From: Mycolicibacterium malmesburyense
Lineage (GTDB): Bacteria; Actinomycetota; Actinomycetes; Mycobacteriales; Mycobacteriaceae
Direction of reading: 5' to 3'
Assembly: GCF_001050015.1 (NCBI RefSeq)
Contig: NZ_CVTB01000177.1
Location: 5,335-69,334 of the forward strand
DNA length: 64,000 nt
Shown: piece after piece, positions 45,001 through 54,673 of the stretch
Layout of the letters: each line of letters opens with the position of its first letter
Numbering within the stretch: position 1 is the first letter of the stretch
Notes under the pieces: generated by a model
Seen by the model: the letters and a program-made list of their open reading frames with translations, nothing else
The model's database searches: none
Told to the model about the DNA's origin: nothing
Translations under genes and position numbers: made by a program

Positions 45001-45277
45001 GGAGTACCGCATCCTTCCGAACCTCAAGCAGGTGGTGGTGTCGTCGAACCAGTGGCAGTCGGCCCAGGACGGCGGCCCGTTCCTGTTCATCCAGGCGCTG
45101 TTGCGCACGGCGACGGTCCCCACTTACCTGCGTGACGACTGGTACCGCGACTGGGGTTCGATCGAGCGCTACCTGCGGGTGGTGCCCGCATCCGAGGCGC
45201 CGGACGCCGTCGTCGAACAAAAAACGGAGCGCGTGTTCGGTTGGAGCCGAAACGGACCCATCAGGGCGCTGCCATGA
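42017..45277 (+). CDS. embA: Arabinosyltransferase EmbA
   Basis: A 1086-residue GT-C enzyme which with EmbB forms the branching arabinosyltransferase of arabinogalactan. EmbA-specific segments: [52 protein letters not shown], and the C-terminus [12 protein letters not shown]. Central membrane helices are followed by a carbohydrate-binding C-terminal domain. I use the GTG at 42017, aligned with known EmbA N-termini; an in-frame ATG at 41963 adds 18 residues and overlaps the operator region. The stop overlaps the embB ATG. Confidence 0.95.
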   Translation: MPAHRIARVIAVVAGIAGVLLCGLVPLLPVKQTTATVLWPQGTGPDGFVSDITAPLVSGAPQTLDISIPCQAVATLPDDGGLVLSTVPPGGIDASRNGLFVRATADVVVVAFRDSVAAVAPRPAVEDGACGTLHIWANPGEVGADFIGLPGSAGTLPAEEKPQVAGVFTDMEVAPQDGLSARIDVDTRFITSPTALKLAVMVLGVLCVIASIAALAVLDRHSGRRVPRAWRRFWRVGFWHWMADIGVVGTLLLWHLIGALSSDDGYNLTIARVSAEAGYTANYFRFFGASEAPFDWYQSLLAAFASVSTASVWMRVPATLAAIGAWLIVSRCILPRLGRGLAANRVTAWTAGAVFLAAWLPFNNGLRPEPLIAFGTVAVWVLVENAVATRRTWPAALAIIVAVFSVTLAPQGLIAIAPLLVGGRAIVGTVRARRPVDGVLAPLAALLSALALIFVVVFRDQTLATVAESARIKYVVGPTIAWYQEFLRYYFLTVEDSVDSSLTRRFAVLVLMLCLFGMLAVLLRRGGVVGMARGPVWRLIGSTAIGLLLLTFTPTKWAVQFGGFAGLAGALGAVTAFAFSRVGLHSRRNFALYVTALLFVLAWATSGINGWFYVGNYGVPWFDKQPVIAGVPVTGIFLALAIVTGLLAGWLHFRMDYAGHTEVANTKRNRVLASTPLLVVATIMVVLEVGSMTKGAVQRYPVYTTAKANVSALKSGLSDTSCAMADDVLVEPDTNAGMLQPVPGQRFGEYGPLGGEDPVGFNPNGVSDTLEPPEPITANPGTVNSDGSPNEPNIGIGFAAGTGGGYGPVGVNGSNVFLPFGLDPERTPVMGSYDENTLAAKVTSAWYQLPPRTPDRPLVSLAAAGAIWFYEEDGSFNYGQSLKLQWGVHQPDGSYTPLNEVQPIDVGPGPQKAWRNLRFPLTTAPPEANVARIVADDPNLSTDQWFAFTPPRVPVLVTAQEFLGSQTPVLMDIATAANFPCQRPFSERLGIAELPEYRILPNLKQVVVSSNQWQSAQDGGPFLFIQALLRTATVPTYLRDDWYRDWGSIERYLRVVPASEAPDAVVEQKTERVFGWSRNGPIRALP

Positions 45278-48200
45278 GCCAGGCATCGAGTTCCGACGTG
45301 CGGATCGCCCGCTGGGTGGCGGCGATCGCGGGGTTGATCGGCTTCGTGCTGTCGGTGGCCACGCCCCTGCTTCCGGTGCAACAGACCACCGCGACGCTGA
45401 ACTGGCCGCAACAGGATCGGCTCGACAGCGTCACCGCGCCGTTGATCACCCAGACCCCGGTGCGCATGACGGTGACGGTGCCCTGCGATGTCGTCCGGTC
45501 GATGCCGCCGCGCGGCGGGCTGGTGTTGGGGACGGCACCGCAGGACGGTAAGCAGGCCGCGCTGCAGAGCCTGTTCGTCACGGTAAACGCGCAACGCGTC
45601 GACATCACCGACCGAAACGTGGTGGTGGCCAGCGTGCCCCGGGCGCGTGTCGTCGGAACCGACGGCGCCCCCGGCTGTTCGCGCATCGAGATCACGTCCT
45701 CCGAGGAGGGCACGTTCGCGACGTTCGTCGGGCTGACGAGACCCGACGGCTCGCCGCAGTACACCGGCTTCCCCGACCCGAACCTGCGTCCCGCCATCGT
45801 CGGGGTGTTCACCGACCTGACCGGACCCGCGCCGCCGGGGTTGAGCCTGTCGGCGGAGATCGACACCCGATTCACCACGGAGCCAACGCCGTTGAAGCTG
45901 GCGGCGATGGTACTGGCCATCGTGTCCACGGTGATGGCGCTGCTGGCGCTGTGGCGGCTGGACCGCATGGACGGCAGGCGGATGCGCCGGCTGGTCCCGC
46001 AGCGATGGCGCACGTTCACGCCCACCGACGCCGTCGTCATCGGCGGCTTCGCGGCCTGGCACGTGATCGGGGCCAACTCGTCTGACGACGGCTACATCCT
46101 GGGCATGGCGCGGGTGGCCGGCCACGCCGGGTACATGTCGAACTACTTCCGGTGGTTCGGCAGCCCCGAGGACCCGTTCGGGTGGTACTACAACCTGCTG
46201 GCGATGATGACCAGCGTCAGCGACGCGAGCATCTGGATGCGGCTTCCCAACTTGGTGTGCGGAATCGTGTGCTGGCTGTTGCTCTCTCGCGAGGTGTTGC
46301 CTCGCCTGGGCCCCGCCGTCGCCGCGAGCAAGCCCGCGCTGTGGGCCGCGGGCCTGGTGCTGCTGGCGGCGTGGATGCCGTTCAACAACGGCCTGCGCCC
46401 GGAGGGCCAGATCGCCACCGGCGCGCTGATCACCTATGTGCTGATCGAGCGGGCCATCACCTCGGGGCGCCTCACACCCGCTGCGTTCGCGATCATCACC
46501 GCGGCGTTCACGCTCGGCATCCAGCCGACGGGCCTGATCGCGGTGGCCGCGCTGATGGCCGGCGGTCGCCCGCTACTGCGCATCCTCGTGCGCCGCCGCC
46601 AGGTGGTGGGCGTCTGGCCGCTTGTATTGCCGCTGCTGGCCGCGGGCACGGTGATCCTGACCGTGGTCTTCTTCGACCAGACCATCGCAACCGTGTTGGA
46701 AGCCACCAGGATTCGCACCGACATCGGGCCGAACCAGGAGTGGTACACCGAGAACCTGCGCTACTACTACCTGATCCTGCCGACGGTCGACGGCTCGCTG
46801 TCGCGCCGGTTCGGCTTCCTGATCACCGCGCTGTCGCTGTTCGCCTCGATGTTCATCATGCTGCGGCGCGGCCGGGTGCCCGGGGTGGCACGGGGCCCGG
46901 CGTGGCGGCTGATGGGGATCATCCTCGGCACCATATTCTTCCTGATGTTCACCCCGACCAAATGGGTGCATCACTTCGGGCTGTTCGCCGCCGTGGGTGC
47001 CGCGATGGCGGCGCTGGTGACGGTGTTGGTGTCGCCGAAGGTGTTGGCTTGGTCGCGCAACCGGATGGCGTTCCTCGCAGCCGTACTGTTCGTGCTCGCA
47101 CTGACTTTCGCGACCACCAACGGCTGGTGGTATGTCTCTAGCTACGGCGTGCCGTTCAACAACGACGAGCCGAGGATCGGCGGCATCACGGTCAGCACCA
47201 TCTTCTTCGCGCTGTTCGCGGTGGCGGCCATATGGGCGGCCTTACTGCACTTCTCGTCCCGGACCCGCGGTGAGGGCCGCATCGCGCGGGCGCTGACCGC
47301 GGCGCCGATCCCGGTGGTCGCGGGCTTCATGGTGGTGGTGTTCGTCGGTTCGATGCTCGTCGGCGTGGTGCGCCAGTACCCGACGTATTCGAACGCGTGG
47401 GCCAACCTGCGCGCCTTCACCGGCGGCTGCGGCCTGGCCGACGACGTGCTCGTCGAACCGAACGCCAACGACGGGTTCCTGACGCCGCTGCCCGGGGATT
47501 ACGGGCCGCTGGGACCGCTGGGCGGCGTCGGACCGGTCGGGTTCACCGCCGACGGCGTGCCGGAAAAAATTGTGGCCGAGGCGATCCGGGTGAACCTGCC
47601 GATGCCGGGCACCGACTACGACTGGGATCAGCCGACCGAGCTCGAGACTCCCGGGGTCAACGGCTCGACCGTGCCGTTGCCGTACGGGCTCGACCCGAAC
47701 AAGGTGCCGCTGGCCGGAAGCTACGTCGAAGGCCCGCAACAGGAGAGCACGTTGGCCTCGGCGTGGTACGAACTGCCGCCCGCCGACGACGCGCACCCAC
47801 TCGTGGTCGTTACCGCCGCCGGAACCATCACCGGCGACAGCGTGTTCAACGGGCGCACCGAAGGCGAGGCCGTCGAGCTGGAGTATGCGCGGCGCGGACC
47901 CGACGGTGCGCTGGTGCCCGCCGGACGGATGGTGCCCTACGACCTCGGACCGATTCCGTCGTGGCGCAATCTGCGCTTCCCCCGCGCCGACATTCCGTCC
48001 GACGCCGTCGCCGTTCGCGTCATCGCCGAGGATCGTTCGCTCACACAGGGCGACTGGCTGGCGGTCACCCCGCCGCGGGTGCCGGAGTTGCGGTCGGTGC
48101 AGGAGTACGTCGGGTCCGAGCAGCCGGTGCTGATGGACTGGGCCGTGGGCCTGGCCTTCCCTTGCCAACAGCCGATGCTGCACGCCAACGGCGTCACCGA

Positions 48201-48483
48201 CATTCCGAAGTTCCGCATCACCCCGGACTACAACGCCAAGCGCAAGGACACCGACACCTGGCAGGACGGCCTCAACGGCGGGCTGCTCGGAATCACCGAT
48301 CTGCTGCTGCGCGCGCACGTGATGGCGACGTATCTGTCCGAGGACTGGGGCCGCGACTGGGGCTCGCTGCGCAGGTTCGAGATGACGCCCGACGCCCAAG
48401 GAGCGAGGCCGGCCACGCTGGACTTCGGCACGGCCACGCACAGCGGCCTGTACAGCCCGGGCCACATCCGCATCAAGCCGTAA
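45274..48483 (+). CDS. embB: Arabinosyltransferase EmbB (ethambutol target)
   Basis: A 1069-residue GT-C enzyme, partner of EmbA in synthesis of the terminal hexa-arabinofuranosyl motif. The donor-site/ethambutol-resistance region reads [21 protein letters not shown] without change at the key Met (Met278, equal to Met306 of M. tuberculosis, codon at 46105). C-terminal domain ends [13 protein letters not shown]. The ATG overlaps the embA stop. The spacing to the next gene (30 bp) includes a promoter for the MBL hydrolase. Confidence 0.96.
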   Translation: MSQASSSDVRIARWVAAIAGLIGFVLSVATPLLPVQQTTATLNWPQQDRLDSVTAPLITQTPVRMTVTVPCDVVRSMPPRGGLVLGTAPQDGKQAALQSLFVTVNAQRVDITDRNVVVASVPRARVVGTDGAPGCSRIEITSSEEGTFATFVGLTRPDGSPQYTGFPDPNLRPAIVGVFTDLTGPAPPGLSLSAEIDTRFTTEPTPLKLAAMVLAIVSTVMALLALWRLDRMDGRRMRRLVPQRWRTFTPTDAVVIGGFAAWHVIGANSSDDGYILGMARVAGHAGYMSNYFRWFGSPEDPFGWYYNLLAMMTSVSDASIWMRLPNLVCGIVCWLLLSREVLPRLGPAVAASKPALWAAGLVLLAAWMPFNNGLRPEGQIATGALITYVLIERAITSGRLTPAAFAIITAAFTLGIQPTGLIAVAALMAGGRPLLRILVRRRQVVGVWPLVLPLLAAGTVILTVVFFDQTIATVLEATRIRTDIGPNQEWYTENLRYYYLILPTVDGSLSRRFGFLITALSLFASMFIMLRRGRVPGVARGPAWRLMGIILGTIFFLMFTPTKWVHHFGLFAAVGAAMAALVTVLVSPKVLAWSRNRMAFLAAVLFVLALTFATTNGWWYVSSYGVPFNNDEPRIGGITVSTIFFALFAVAAIWAALLHFSSRTRGEGRIARALTAAPIPVVAGFMVVVFVGSMLVGVVRQYPTYSNAWANLRAFTGGCGLADDVLVEPNANDGFLTPLPGDYGPLGPLGGVGPVGFTADGVPEKIVAEAIRVNLPMPGTDYDWDQPTELETPGVNGSTVPLPYGLDPNKVPLAGSYVEGPQQESTLASAWYELPPADDAHPLVVVTAAGTITGDSVFNGRTEGEAVELEYARRGPDGALVPAGRMVPYDLGPIPSWRNLRFPRADIPSDAVAVRVIAEDRSLTQGDWLAVTPPRVPELRSVQEYVGSEQPVLMDWAVGLAFPCQQPMLHANGVTDIPKFRITPDYNAKRKDTDTWQDGLNGGLLGITDLLLRAHVMATYLSEDWGRDWGSLRRFEMTPDAQGARPATLDFGTATHSGLYSPGHIRIKP

Positions 48484-48500
48484 CGTGTCCGCAAGTGCTC

Positions 48501-48506
48501 TAGCCT
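48501..48506 (+). promoter_or_regulatory. -10 box TAGCCT for the MBL hydrolase gene
   Basis: TAGCCT plus 7 nt to the GTG at 48514; leaderless spacing. Confidence 0.5.
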
Positions 48507-48513
48507 GTGTGCC

Positions 48514-49422
48514 GTGGACCGGATACGGTGGGGCGCCGCGACACTCACGCGTGCGGTCGAGTGGCAGGTCGACACCTTGCCGAAGGCGGTGTTCCCGCAC
48601 ACCCCAGCACAGGCGTGGACCGACCACGCCGACGAGTTCTCACCGACCTATTGGACAGACGCCGGATGGCGCATTGCGCTGCAGATCTGGGTGATCGAGG
48701 TCGACGGGCTCACGGTGCTGATCGACACCGGCGCGGGCAACGGCAAGAGCAGGCCGCGGATGGCGGTGCTCTCCGACCTGCAGACCGGGTTCCTGGACGC
48801 GCTGACCACCGCCGGCCTCGACCCCGCCGACGTCGACGTCGTCGTCAACACGCACCTGCACTTCGACCACGTCGGCTGGAATACACTGCGACACAACGGC
48901 TCCTGGGTTCCCGCCTTCCCCAACGCCCGCTATCTGATCTCGGAGGCCGACTACCGGCATTTCGGTCCCGGCGGGCCCGCCCAGACGTCGACACCGCTCA
49001 CCGAAGACGAGGAGTCCGTTCGGCAGCACGTCCTAACCGTGTTCACCGACAGCGTTTCTCCGGTGCAGGAGCAGATCGAGTTGTGGTCGGGCGACTTTCA
49101 GCTCAGCGAGTCGCTGTGGCTGCGCCCCGCGCCGGGACACACGCCGGGGTCGTCGGTGGTGTGGCTCGACGCCGGCAGGCCCGCGGTGTTCGTCGGCGAT
49201 CTGACCCATTGCCCCATCCAGGTCCTCAGGCCCGCCGACCCGTGCGGGTGGGACGAGGACTTCGCGGCGGCAGCGGTGACCCGCAAGCGCATCCTGACCG
49301 AGGCCTCGCGGCGACGTGCCGCAGTGGTGCCCGCCCACTATCCGGGCCACGGTGGCGCCACCGTCATCGCACGCGGTGACGCCTTCATGTTCCACGACTG
49401 GCTCCCGTTTCCGCCGATCTGA
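48514..49422 (+). CDS. MBL-fold metallo-hydrolase
   Basis: A 302-residue metallo-beta-lactamase-fold enzyme of the lactonase/quorum-quencher-like branch. Dinuclear zinc motif is NTHLHFDHVGW (HxHxDH), with further ligands in APGHTPGSSV, VGDLTHCP and PAHYPGHGG. No signal peptide. Lactonase, thioesterase or phosphodiesterase activity are all possible. GTG start chosen with the -10 box 7 nt upstream. A 119-bp gap separates it from folE. Confidence 0.87.
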   Translation: MDRIRWGAATLTRAVEWQVDTLPKAVFPHTPAQAWTDHADEFSPTYWTDAGWRIALQIWVIEVDGLTVLIDTGAGNGKSRPRMAVLSDLQTGFLDALTTAGLDPADVDVVVNTHLHFDHVGWNTLRHNGSWVPAFPNARYLISEADYRHFGPGGPAQTSTPLTEDEESVRQHVLTVFTDSVSPVQEQIELWSGDFQLSESLWLRPAPGHTPGSSVVWLDAGRPAVFVGDLTHCPIQVLRPADPCGWDEDFAAAAVTRKRILTEASRRRAAVVPAHYPGHGGATVIARGDAFMFHDWLPFPPI

Positions 49423-49541
49423 ATTTTCGAATTCAACTGACGGCACTGTAAAGCCTCTGCTAGTACTGAATATCGGCTGCCAGATGGACTTCCGACAGCA
49501 AACTGTTTGCGGCGCTTTCTGCTCATCGCGAGGAGGCATTC

Positions 49542-50165
49542 ATGTTGCAGTCCTTCGAGGCGCCGCATACGGGTAACGGCCAACGGCCGAGGGTCCGCGT
49601 TTTCAACCAGGAGGCCGTCGAAGCCGCGATATTCGATTTACTCGTCGCGCTCGGCGAAGACCCGCACCGCGACGGTCTGCGGCAGACTCCGGCCCGCGTG
49701 GCAAGGGCCTACCGGGAGACGTTTGCGGGCCTGTACAGCGATCCCGACGACGTTCTCACGACGATGTTCGACGAAAATCACGGCGAGCTCGTGTTGGTTA
49801 AGCAAATTCCGATGTACTCCACGTGCGAACATCACCTGGTTTCTTTTCACGGAGTCGCCCATGTCGGCTATCTTCCCGGCGAGGATGGGCGGGTCACCGG
49901 CCTGTCGAAAATCGCGCGCCTGGTCGACCTTTATGCCCGCCGTCCACAGGTGCAGGAACGGCTGACCGGGCAAATAGCCGAAGCGGTTATGAACAAATTG
50001 CATCCGCGCGGCGTAATCGTCGTCATTGAGGCCGAACACCTGTGCATGGCGATGCGCGGTGTGCGCAAACCCGGCGCCGTGACGACGACGTCCGCGGTCC
50101 GCGGCCAGTTCCAGACCGATCCGGCGTCACGGGCCGAGGCGCTGCATCTCCTCTTACAGAGGTGA
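49542..50165 (+). CDS. folE: GTP cyclohydrolase I (FolE type IA)
   Basis: A 207-residue enzyme converting GTP to 7,8-dihydroneopterin triphosphate. Zinc ligands are present: Cys95 in STCEHH and Cys168 in EHLCMAMRG. Catalytic His97/His98 and [22 protein letters not shown] are also intact. GAGGAGG lies 6 nt before the ATG. Codon use is less GC-rich at third positions than in neighbours (ATATTCGATTTACTC at the start), hinting at acquisition. It is not next to folP/folB/folK, so it may be a second copy. Its stop overlaps the MFS start (TGATG). Confidence 0.92.
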   Translation: MLQSFEAPHTGNGQRPRVRVFNQEAVEAAIFDLLVALGEDPHRDGLRQTPARVARAYRETFAGLYSDPDDVLTTMFDENHGELVLVKQIPMYSTCEHHLVSFHGVAHVGYLPGEDGRVTGLSKIARLVDLYARRPQVQERLTGQIAEAVMNKLHPRGVIVVIEAEHLCMAMRGVRKPGAVTTTSAVRGQFQTDPASRAEALHLLLQR

Positions 50166-51637
50166 TGTCGGTGCCCACGCCGAACGCGCCGTCCGGGAGG
50201 CCGTCGCTGCGCGCGGTGTGGGCCATGATGATCGGCTTCTTCCTGATCGTCGTCGACTCAACCATCGTCGCCGTCGCCAACCCGGTGATCAAAGGGGATT
50301 TCACCGCCTCCTATCACGCCGTCATCTGGGTGACCAGCGCCTACCTGCTGGTGTTCGCGGCCCTCCTGCCGGTGGGCGGCCGCCTCGGCGACCGCTTCGG
50401 CCCGAAGAGCCTGTACGTCGCCGGGCTCGCGACGTTCACGCTGGCCTCGCTGTGGTGCGGGGTGTCCGAGTCGATCGGGATGCTGATCGCCGGGCGGGTC
50501 GCGCAGGGGGTCGGTGCGGCGATGATGACACCGCAGACGCTGTCCGCGGTCACGCGTATCTTCCCACCCCAGCAGCGTGGCGTGCCGATGAGCCTGTGGG
50601 GCGCGACCGCGGCGGTCGGCATGCTGGTCGGTCCGCTTGCCGGCGGGCTGCTCGTGGACGGGCTGGGCTGGCGCTGGATCTTCCTCGTCAACATCCCGAT
50701 CGGCGCCGCGGGCCTGGTGCTGGCGCTTCGACTGATCCCGGCCCTGCCCACGCGAGCGCATCACCTCGACGCGCTCGGCGTGCTGCTGTCCGGGTCCGGC
50801 ATCTGCCTGATCGTCTTCGCCCTGCAAGAGGGACGTCACCACGAGTGGGGGCCGACGACGTGGGCGGCGATCGCCGGCGGATGTGCGTTTCTGGCGGGTT
50901 TCGTTTTGTGGCAGTCGATTCAGCGTTCGGAGCCGTTGGTGCCCCTGGATCTGTTTCGCCGCCGCGACTTCGCATTGTCGAATGTCGGCATCGCGCTGAT
51001 CAGTTTCACGATCGTCGCGTTCGCCGTTCCGCTGATGTTCTATCTGCAAGACGTGCGCGGTATGTCCGCAACACGTGCGGGCCTGGTGACCGCACCGATG
51101 GCGGTCGCGACCGGTGTCCTGGCCCCGATCGTGGGAAGGCTCGTCGACCGCGTCGCCCCACGGGCCATCGTGTGCCCCGGCTTCACCCTGACGGCGGTCG
51201 CGTTGGTCTGGCTCGCGCTGGAGATGAACCAGTCGGCACCGATCTGGCGAATGACGCTGCCACTCATGCTCATCGGGGCCGCGGGCGCGCTCACGTGGGA
51301 GCCGTTGGCGGTCATCGCATCCCGGACGTTGCCCGACGGTCTGGCGGGAGCAGGCTCGGCCGTCTTCAACACGATCCGGCAGGTCGGGGCCGCGCTCGGC
51401 AGCGCGAGCATCGCCGCATTGTTGGCCGCCGTGGCCGACGTCGACTCCCACGACGATTCGGAGCTGGTTCCGGAGGTGTCCGGAAGCGCGGCCGTCGAGG
51501 CGATGTCGCACTCCATGCTGTTGCCCGCGGCGGCGGCGGGGATCGGCGCGATCGCGGCGTTGTTCTTCACCGGCCTCTCCCCGCGAGCCACCCAAGCTGT
51601 GAGCCACTCCGAGAGAAATGTGAGCACCGCGCCATGA
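50165..51637 (+). CDS. MFS transporter, DHA2/EmrB-QacA type
   Basis: A 490-residue drug:H+ antiporter-like protein with about 14 membrane helices. Motif A is GGRLGDRFGPKSLY; the motif C-like segment is GMLVGPLAGGLLVDGLGWRWIF. The start MIGFFLIVVDSTIVAVANP is typical of DHA2. Translationally coupled to folE upstream and the RibD-like gene downstream (ATGA), so it probably exports or imports a compound made or used by them. An alternative GTG start lies one codon upstream. Confidence 0.9.
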   Translation: MSVPTPNAPSGRPSLRAVWAMMIGFFLIVVDSTIVAVANPVIKGDFTASYHAVIWVTSAYLLVFAALLPVGGRLGDRFGPKSLYVAGLATFTLASLWCGVSESIGMLIAGRVAQGVGAAMMTPQTLSAVTRIFPPQQRGVPMSLWGATAAVGMLVGPLAGGLLVDGLGWRWIFLVNIPIGAAGLVLALRLIPALPTRAHHLDALGVLLSGSGICLIVFALQEGRHHEWGPTTWAAIAGGCAFLAGFVLWQSIQRSEPLVPLDLFRRRDFALSNVGIALISFTIVAFAVPLMFYLQDVRGMSATRAGLVTAPMAVATGVLAPIVGRLVDRVAPRAIVCPGFTLTAVALVWLALEMNQSAPIWRMTLPLMLIGAAGALTWEPLAVIASRTLPDGLAGAGSAVFNTIRQVGAALGSASIAALLAAVADVDSHDDSELVPEVSGSAAVEAMSHSMLLPAAAAGIGAIAALFFTGLSPRATQAVSHSERNVSTAP

Positions 51638-52386
51638 CCGCTGTCGCCGCACGGCCTCCGTCGACCCTGCACGAGGCCGAGACACTCACCGACGACGCGC
51701 TGCGCGATCTGCTCGCCTACCCCGAAACCCTCACAGGCCCAAGACTTCGCGCCAATTTCATCGCGAGCATCGACGGCGCCGTGACGCTCGACGGGGCGGG
51801 CCGCAAACTCGGGACGCCGACCGACCGCCGCGTGTTCAAGCGACTGCGGGAGGTCGCCGACGTGATCGTCGTCGGCGCCACCACGGCGGCGTCCAAACCC
51901 TACGCCGACCTACGTCTCGACACGGACGCGCACACATGGCGGCTTGCGCACGGCCTGCCGCCCGCCCTGCGCTTGGTGGTGGTGTCCAGTCGCGGCGTGA
52001 TCCCGCCTCACCTGCTGGCGGCGACGGTTCCGCCGATCGTGTTGGTCTCTGCGAGTGCCACGAGTTCGGCGCGGCGGACGCTGGACGCGTCCGGGGCGGT
52101 GGTATGCGAGATGGCGGAGGGCCAGATCGGTGCTGCCGCAATACGTCAGGCGCTCGATGGCCTCGGTTTGCACCGGGTGCTCGTGGAGGGCGGGCCGACG
52201 CTGTTCTCACACCTGATCGCCGGCGATGAGATCGACGAGTTGTGCCTCACCACCAGTCCGATGATGGTGGCGGGGCCCGCGCGTCGAATCGCCGCCACAC
52301 CTGAGCATGTCGCATTCCGCATGCGGCGCACGGACATTCTGCTCGGCGACGACGGCACCGTCATCGTCCGATGGATTCGGCGCTGA
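51634..52386 (+). CDS. RibD C-terminal-domain reductase (pyrimidine reductase/DHFR-like)
   Basis: A 250-residue NADPH-dependent reductase of the RibD C-terminal fold. Substrate/cofactor motifs: NFIASIDGAVTLDG, VGATTAASKPYADLR and LVEGGPTLFSHLI. It lacks the deaminase half of bifunctional RibD. Mycobacterial relatives reduce pterins, pyrimidines or deazaflavin-type substrates. Its coupling to folE and an MFS transporter suggests a pterin-like substrate. A hairpin follows the stop. Confidence 0.87.
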   Translation: MTAVAARPPSTLHEAETLTDDALRDLLAYPETLTGPRLRANFIASIDGAVTLDGAGRKLGTPTDRRVFKRLREVADVIVVGATTAASKPYADLRLDTDAHTWRLAHGLPPALRLVVVSSRGVIPPHLLAATVPPIVLVSASATSSARRTLDASGAVVCEMAEGQIGAAAIRQALDGLGLHRVLVEGGPTLFSHLIAGDEIDELCLTTSPMMVAGPARRIAATPEHVAFRMRRTDILLGDDGTVIVRWIRR

Positions 52387-52389
52387 GCG

Positions 52390-52407
52390 CCCGGGGCTTG
52401 CCCCGGG
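52390..52407 (+). terminator. GC hairpin after the folE-MFS-RibD cluster
   Basis: CCCGGGGC (52390-52397) and GCCCCGGG (52400-52407) with a TT loop, 4 bp after the stop. No T-run; terminator function is likely but unproven. Confidence 0.5.
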
Positions 52408-52533
52408 GACAGGAGATCCTTCCCCCGTAGGGACCAATTCTGGCCCTCCGGCTATTACCACAGTCCGTCGAGCGCGCCACCCTGTTTTCCAACGACGCTG
52501 TCGATGGCGTCTCAGGGCGAATGGAGCGAACTC

Positions 52534-52662
52534 GTGACCGTCAACAAGCAAATGGGCCGTCGCTATCTAACGGCAGCGATCCTGAGCGTGGCGCTTTCGG
52601 CGGCCGGCACGGCAATCGCGTCGCACGTCTCTAATTCCCGACAGACCGCAAAATCAACTTAG
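52534..52662 (+). CDS. Small peptide with signal-like N-terminus
   Basis: A 42-codon frame with GTG start at 52534 and GGAG 8 nt upstream; an in-frame ATG at 52504 would give 52 residues. It has a basic start (NKQMGRRY), a hydrophobic stretch (LTAAILSVALSAAGTAIA) with possible cleavage near AIA-S, and a short polar tail. No family recognised. It ends 9 nt before the next secreted protein gene, so the two may be co-expressed. Confidence 0.45.
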   Translation: MTVNKQMGRRYLTAAILSVALSAAGTAIASHVSNSRQTAKST

Positions 52663-52671
52663 GAACTGACC

Positions 52672-53085
52672 ATGACAATCCGTATCGAAACCGCACGACG
52701 CTTCCTCGTCAGGTGCGTTGTGATGCTTGCTGCCGCCCTCGGATGTGTTGCACTCGGGTGCAGCACGATCGCAAGTGCCGAGCCCGTATGGGACATCGAG
52801 GATTTCGACGAATGCATCGCAGTTTGGGACGAAGGCCTCGACAACACGAAGAACTGGATCAACACATACACTGAGTACTGCTGTAAGCACAGCGGTGGGG
52901 TGTGGAACGACTATCGGAAAGAGTGCGGGGCACCGCCGGCCGAGGGCCAGGGCGCCGGACCACAAGTGCCGCCTCGGAGAGGACTTCCGACGGTCGCTGT
53001 CAATCCGCCGAACGTCGGCGATCCCATTCTACCGATGGCGCCGGTGTTGACACCTCAGGTTCCGTTGCAGCCCCCAGCGGGGTGA
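52672..53085 (+). CDS. Small secreted cysteine-containing protein, unknown function
   Basis: A 137-residue exported protein. The signal peptide (about 1-36) has a basic N-region, hydrophobic core and ASA-E cleavage site. LGC at residue 29 could alternatively be a weak lipobox. The mature part has four Cys (about 47, 69, 70, 84) suitable for two disulfides and several Trp, then a Pro-rich tail (about 85-137). No family that I recognise. It is convergent with accD4, separated by 16 bp. Confidence 0.72.
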   Translation: MTIRIETARRFLVRCVVMLAAALGCVALGCSTIASAEPVWDIEDFDECIAVWDEGLDNTKNWINTYTEYCCKHSGGVWNDYRKECGAPPAEGQGAGPQVPPRRGLPTVAVNPPNVGDPILPMAPVLTPQVPLQPPAG

Positions 53086-53101
53086 CCACGCTCTCGCGGA
53101 C

Positions 53102-54673
53102 TCAGATCGGGGTGAGCCCGTGTTTGCGTTGCACGCGGTTGATCTGCTTGTCCCGCAACAGACCCAAGGACTTGCGCAGCAGCAGCCGGGTCTCGTGCGG
53201 CTGGATCACCGCGTCGATGAACCCGCGCTCGGCGGCGATCCACGGCGTGGCCATGTTCAGGTTGTAACCCTCGATGAAGTCCTGGCGGATCTTCTGCACC
53301 TCGGGCGCCGTCGGGTCGGGGAACCGCTTCACCAGCAGTTGTGCCGCACCCTCGGCGCCGATCACCGCGATGCGCGCCGTCGGCCACGCGAAGTTCAGGT
53401 CCGCCGACAGCTGCTTGGAACCCATCACCGCGTACGCGCCGCCGTAGGACTTGCGAATGGTGATGGTCACCTTCGGCACGTCGGCCTCGACCACGGCGTT
53501 GAGGAACCGGCCGCCGCGCTTGATGATGCCGCCCTTCTCCTGCGCCACACCCGGCATGAAGCCCGGGGTGTCGACCACGAAAACCAAAGGCAGGTTGTAG
53601 GAGTCGCAGAACCGGATGAACCGCGCCGCCTTGTCGGAGGCCTCGTTGTCGATGGCACCCGACAGGTGCATCGGCTGGTTGGCGATCACGCCGACCGGGT
53701 GACCGTCGACCCGCGCGAACGCGGTGATGATCGCCGGGCCCTGCTGCTCGGCGACGTCGAATACATCGCCGTCGTCGAAGATCCGCAGCAGGATCTCGTG
53801 CATGTCATAGGCCATGTTGTCGTTGTCCGGCACGATCGAGTCGAGCTCGTAGTCGTGCGGGGTGATTTCCGGCTCCAGACCCGGATTCACGATCGGCGGG
53901 TCGTCAAACGTGTTGGCGGGCAGGAACTCCAGGTAATCGCGGACATATTGGAATGCCGCGGCCTCGCTCTCCACGACCTGATGGATGTTGCCGTAGCGGG
54001 CCTGCGCGTCGGCGCCGCCCAGCTCGTCGAGCGATACGTCCTCACCGGTGACGTCCTTGATGACGTCGGGTCCGGTGACGAACATGTAGCCCTGATCGCG
54101 CACGGCCACCACCAGATCCGTCTGAATCGGCGAATACACCGCGCCCCCGGCACATTTGCCGAGGATGATCGAGATCTCGGGAACCAGGCCGCGCAGCAGC
54201 TCGTGACGGCGTCCCAGCTCGGCGTACCACGCCAGCGACGTCACGGCGTCCTGGATGCGTGCGCCCGCCGAGTCGTTGATGCCGATGATCGGGCAGCCGA
54301 CCATCGCCACCCACTCCATCAGCTTGGCCACCTTGCGGCCGAACATCTCGCCGACCGAACCCTGGAACACCGTCTGGTCGTGGCTGAACACGCCGACCGG
54401 CCTGCCGTTGATCCGGGCGTGACCGGTCACCACACCGTCACCGAACAACGCGTTCGGGTCGCCGGGCGTCTTCGCGAGCGCGCCGATCTCGAGGAAACTG
54501 CCCGGGTCGACCAGCGCGTGGATGCGCGCGCGGGCGCTCGGAATGCCCTTCTTCTCCCGCTTGGCGACCGCCTTCTCCCCGCCGGGCTCCTTGGCCTGCT
54601 CCAGCTTCTCGCGCAGCTCGGCCAGCAGTTCCGCGGTGGTCTTCGTCCGGATGGGAGTGGCTTCAGTGGTCAC
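53102..54673 (-). CDS. accD4: Acyl-CoA carboxylase beta subunit AccD4
   Basis: A 523-residue carboxyltransferase subunit. With AccA3 (and AccD5/AccE5) it carboxylates long-chain acyl-CoA to give the alpha-branch donor for mycolic acid condensation. Carboxyltransferase motifs: [22 protein letters not shown] and [11 protein letters not shown] for the first half; [11 protein letters not shown] and [10 protein letters not shown] for the second. The ATG at 54673 overlaps the pks13 stop by 4 nt. Last gene of fadD32-pks13-accD4, the conserved mycolate condensation operon. Confidence 0.96.
   Translation of the reverse strand: MTTEATPIRTKTTAELLAELREKLEQAKEPGGEKAVAKREKKGIPSARARIHALVDPGSFLEIGALAKTPGDPNALFGDGVVTGHARINGRPVGVFSHDQTVFQGSVGEMFGRKVAKLMEWVAMVGCPIIGINDSAGARIQDAVTSLAWYAELGRRHELLRGLVPEISIILGKCAGGAVYSPIQTDLVVAVRDQGYMFVTGPDVIKDVTGEDVSLDELGGADAQARYGNIHQVVESEAAAFQYVRDYLEFLPANTFDDPPIVNPGLEPEITPHDYELDSIVPDNDNMAYDMHEILLRIFDDGDVFDVAEQQGPAIITAFARVDGHPVGVIANQPMHLSGAIDNEASDKAARFIRFCDSYNLPLVFVVDTPGFMPGVAQEKGGIIKRGGRFLNAVVEADVPKVTITIRKSYGGAYAVMGSKQLSADLNFAWPTARIAVIGAEGAAQLLVKRFPDPTAPEVQKIRQDFIEGYNLNMATPWIAAERGFIDAVIQPHETRLLLRKSLGLLRDKQINRVQRKHGLTPI

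Noticed and set aside
49423..49541. Riboswitch upstream of folE
   Set aside because: The 119-bp leader shows no convincing conserved fold such as a preQ1 or THF aptamer by eye.
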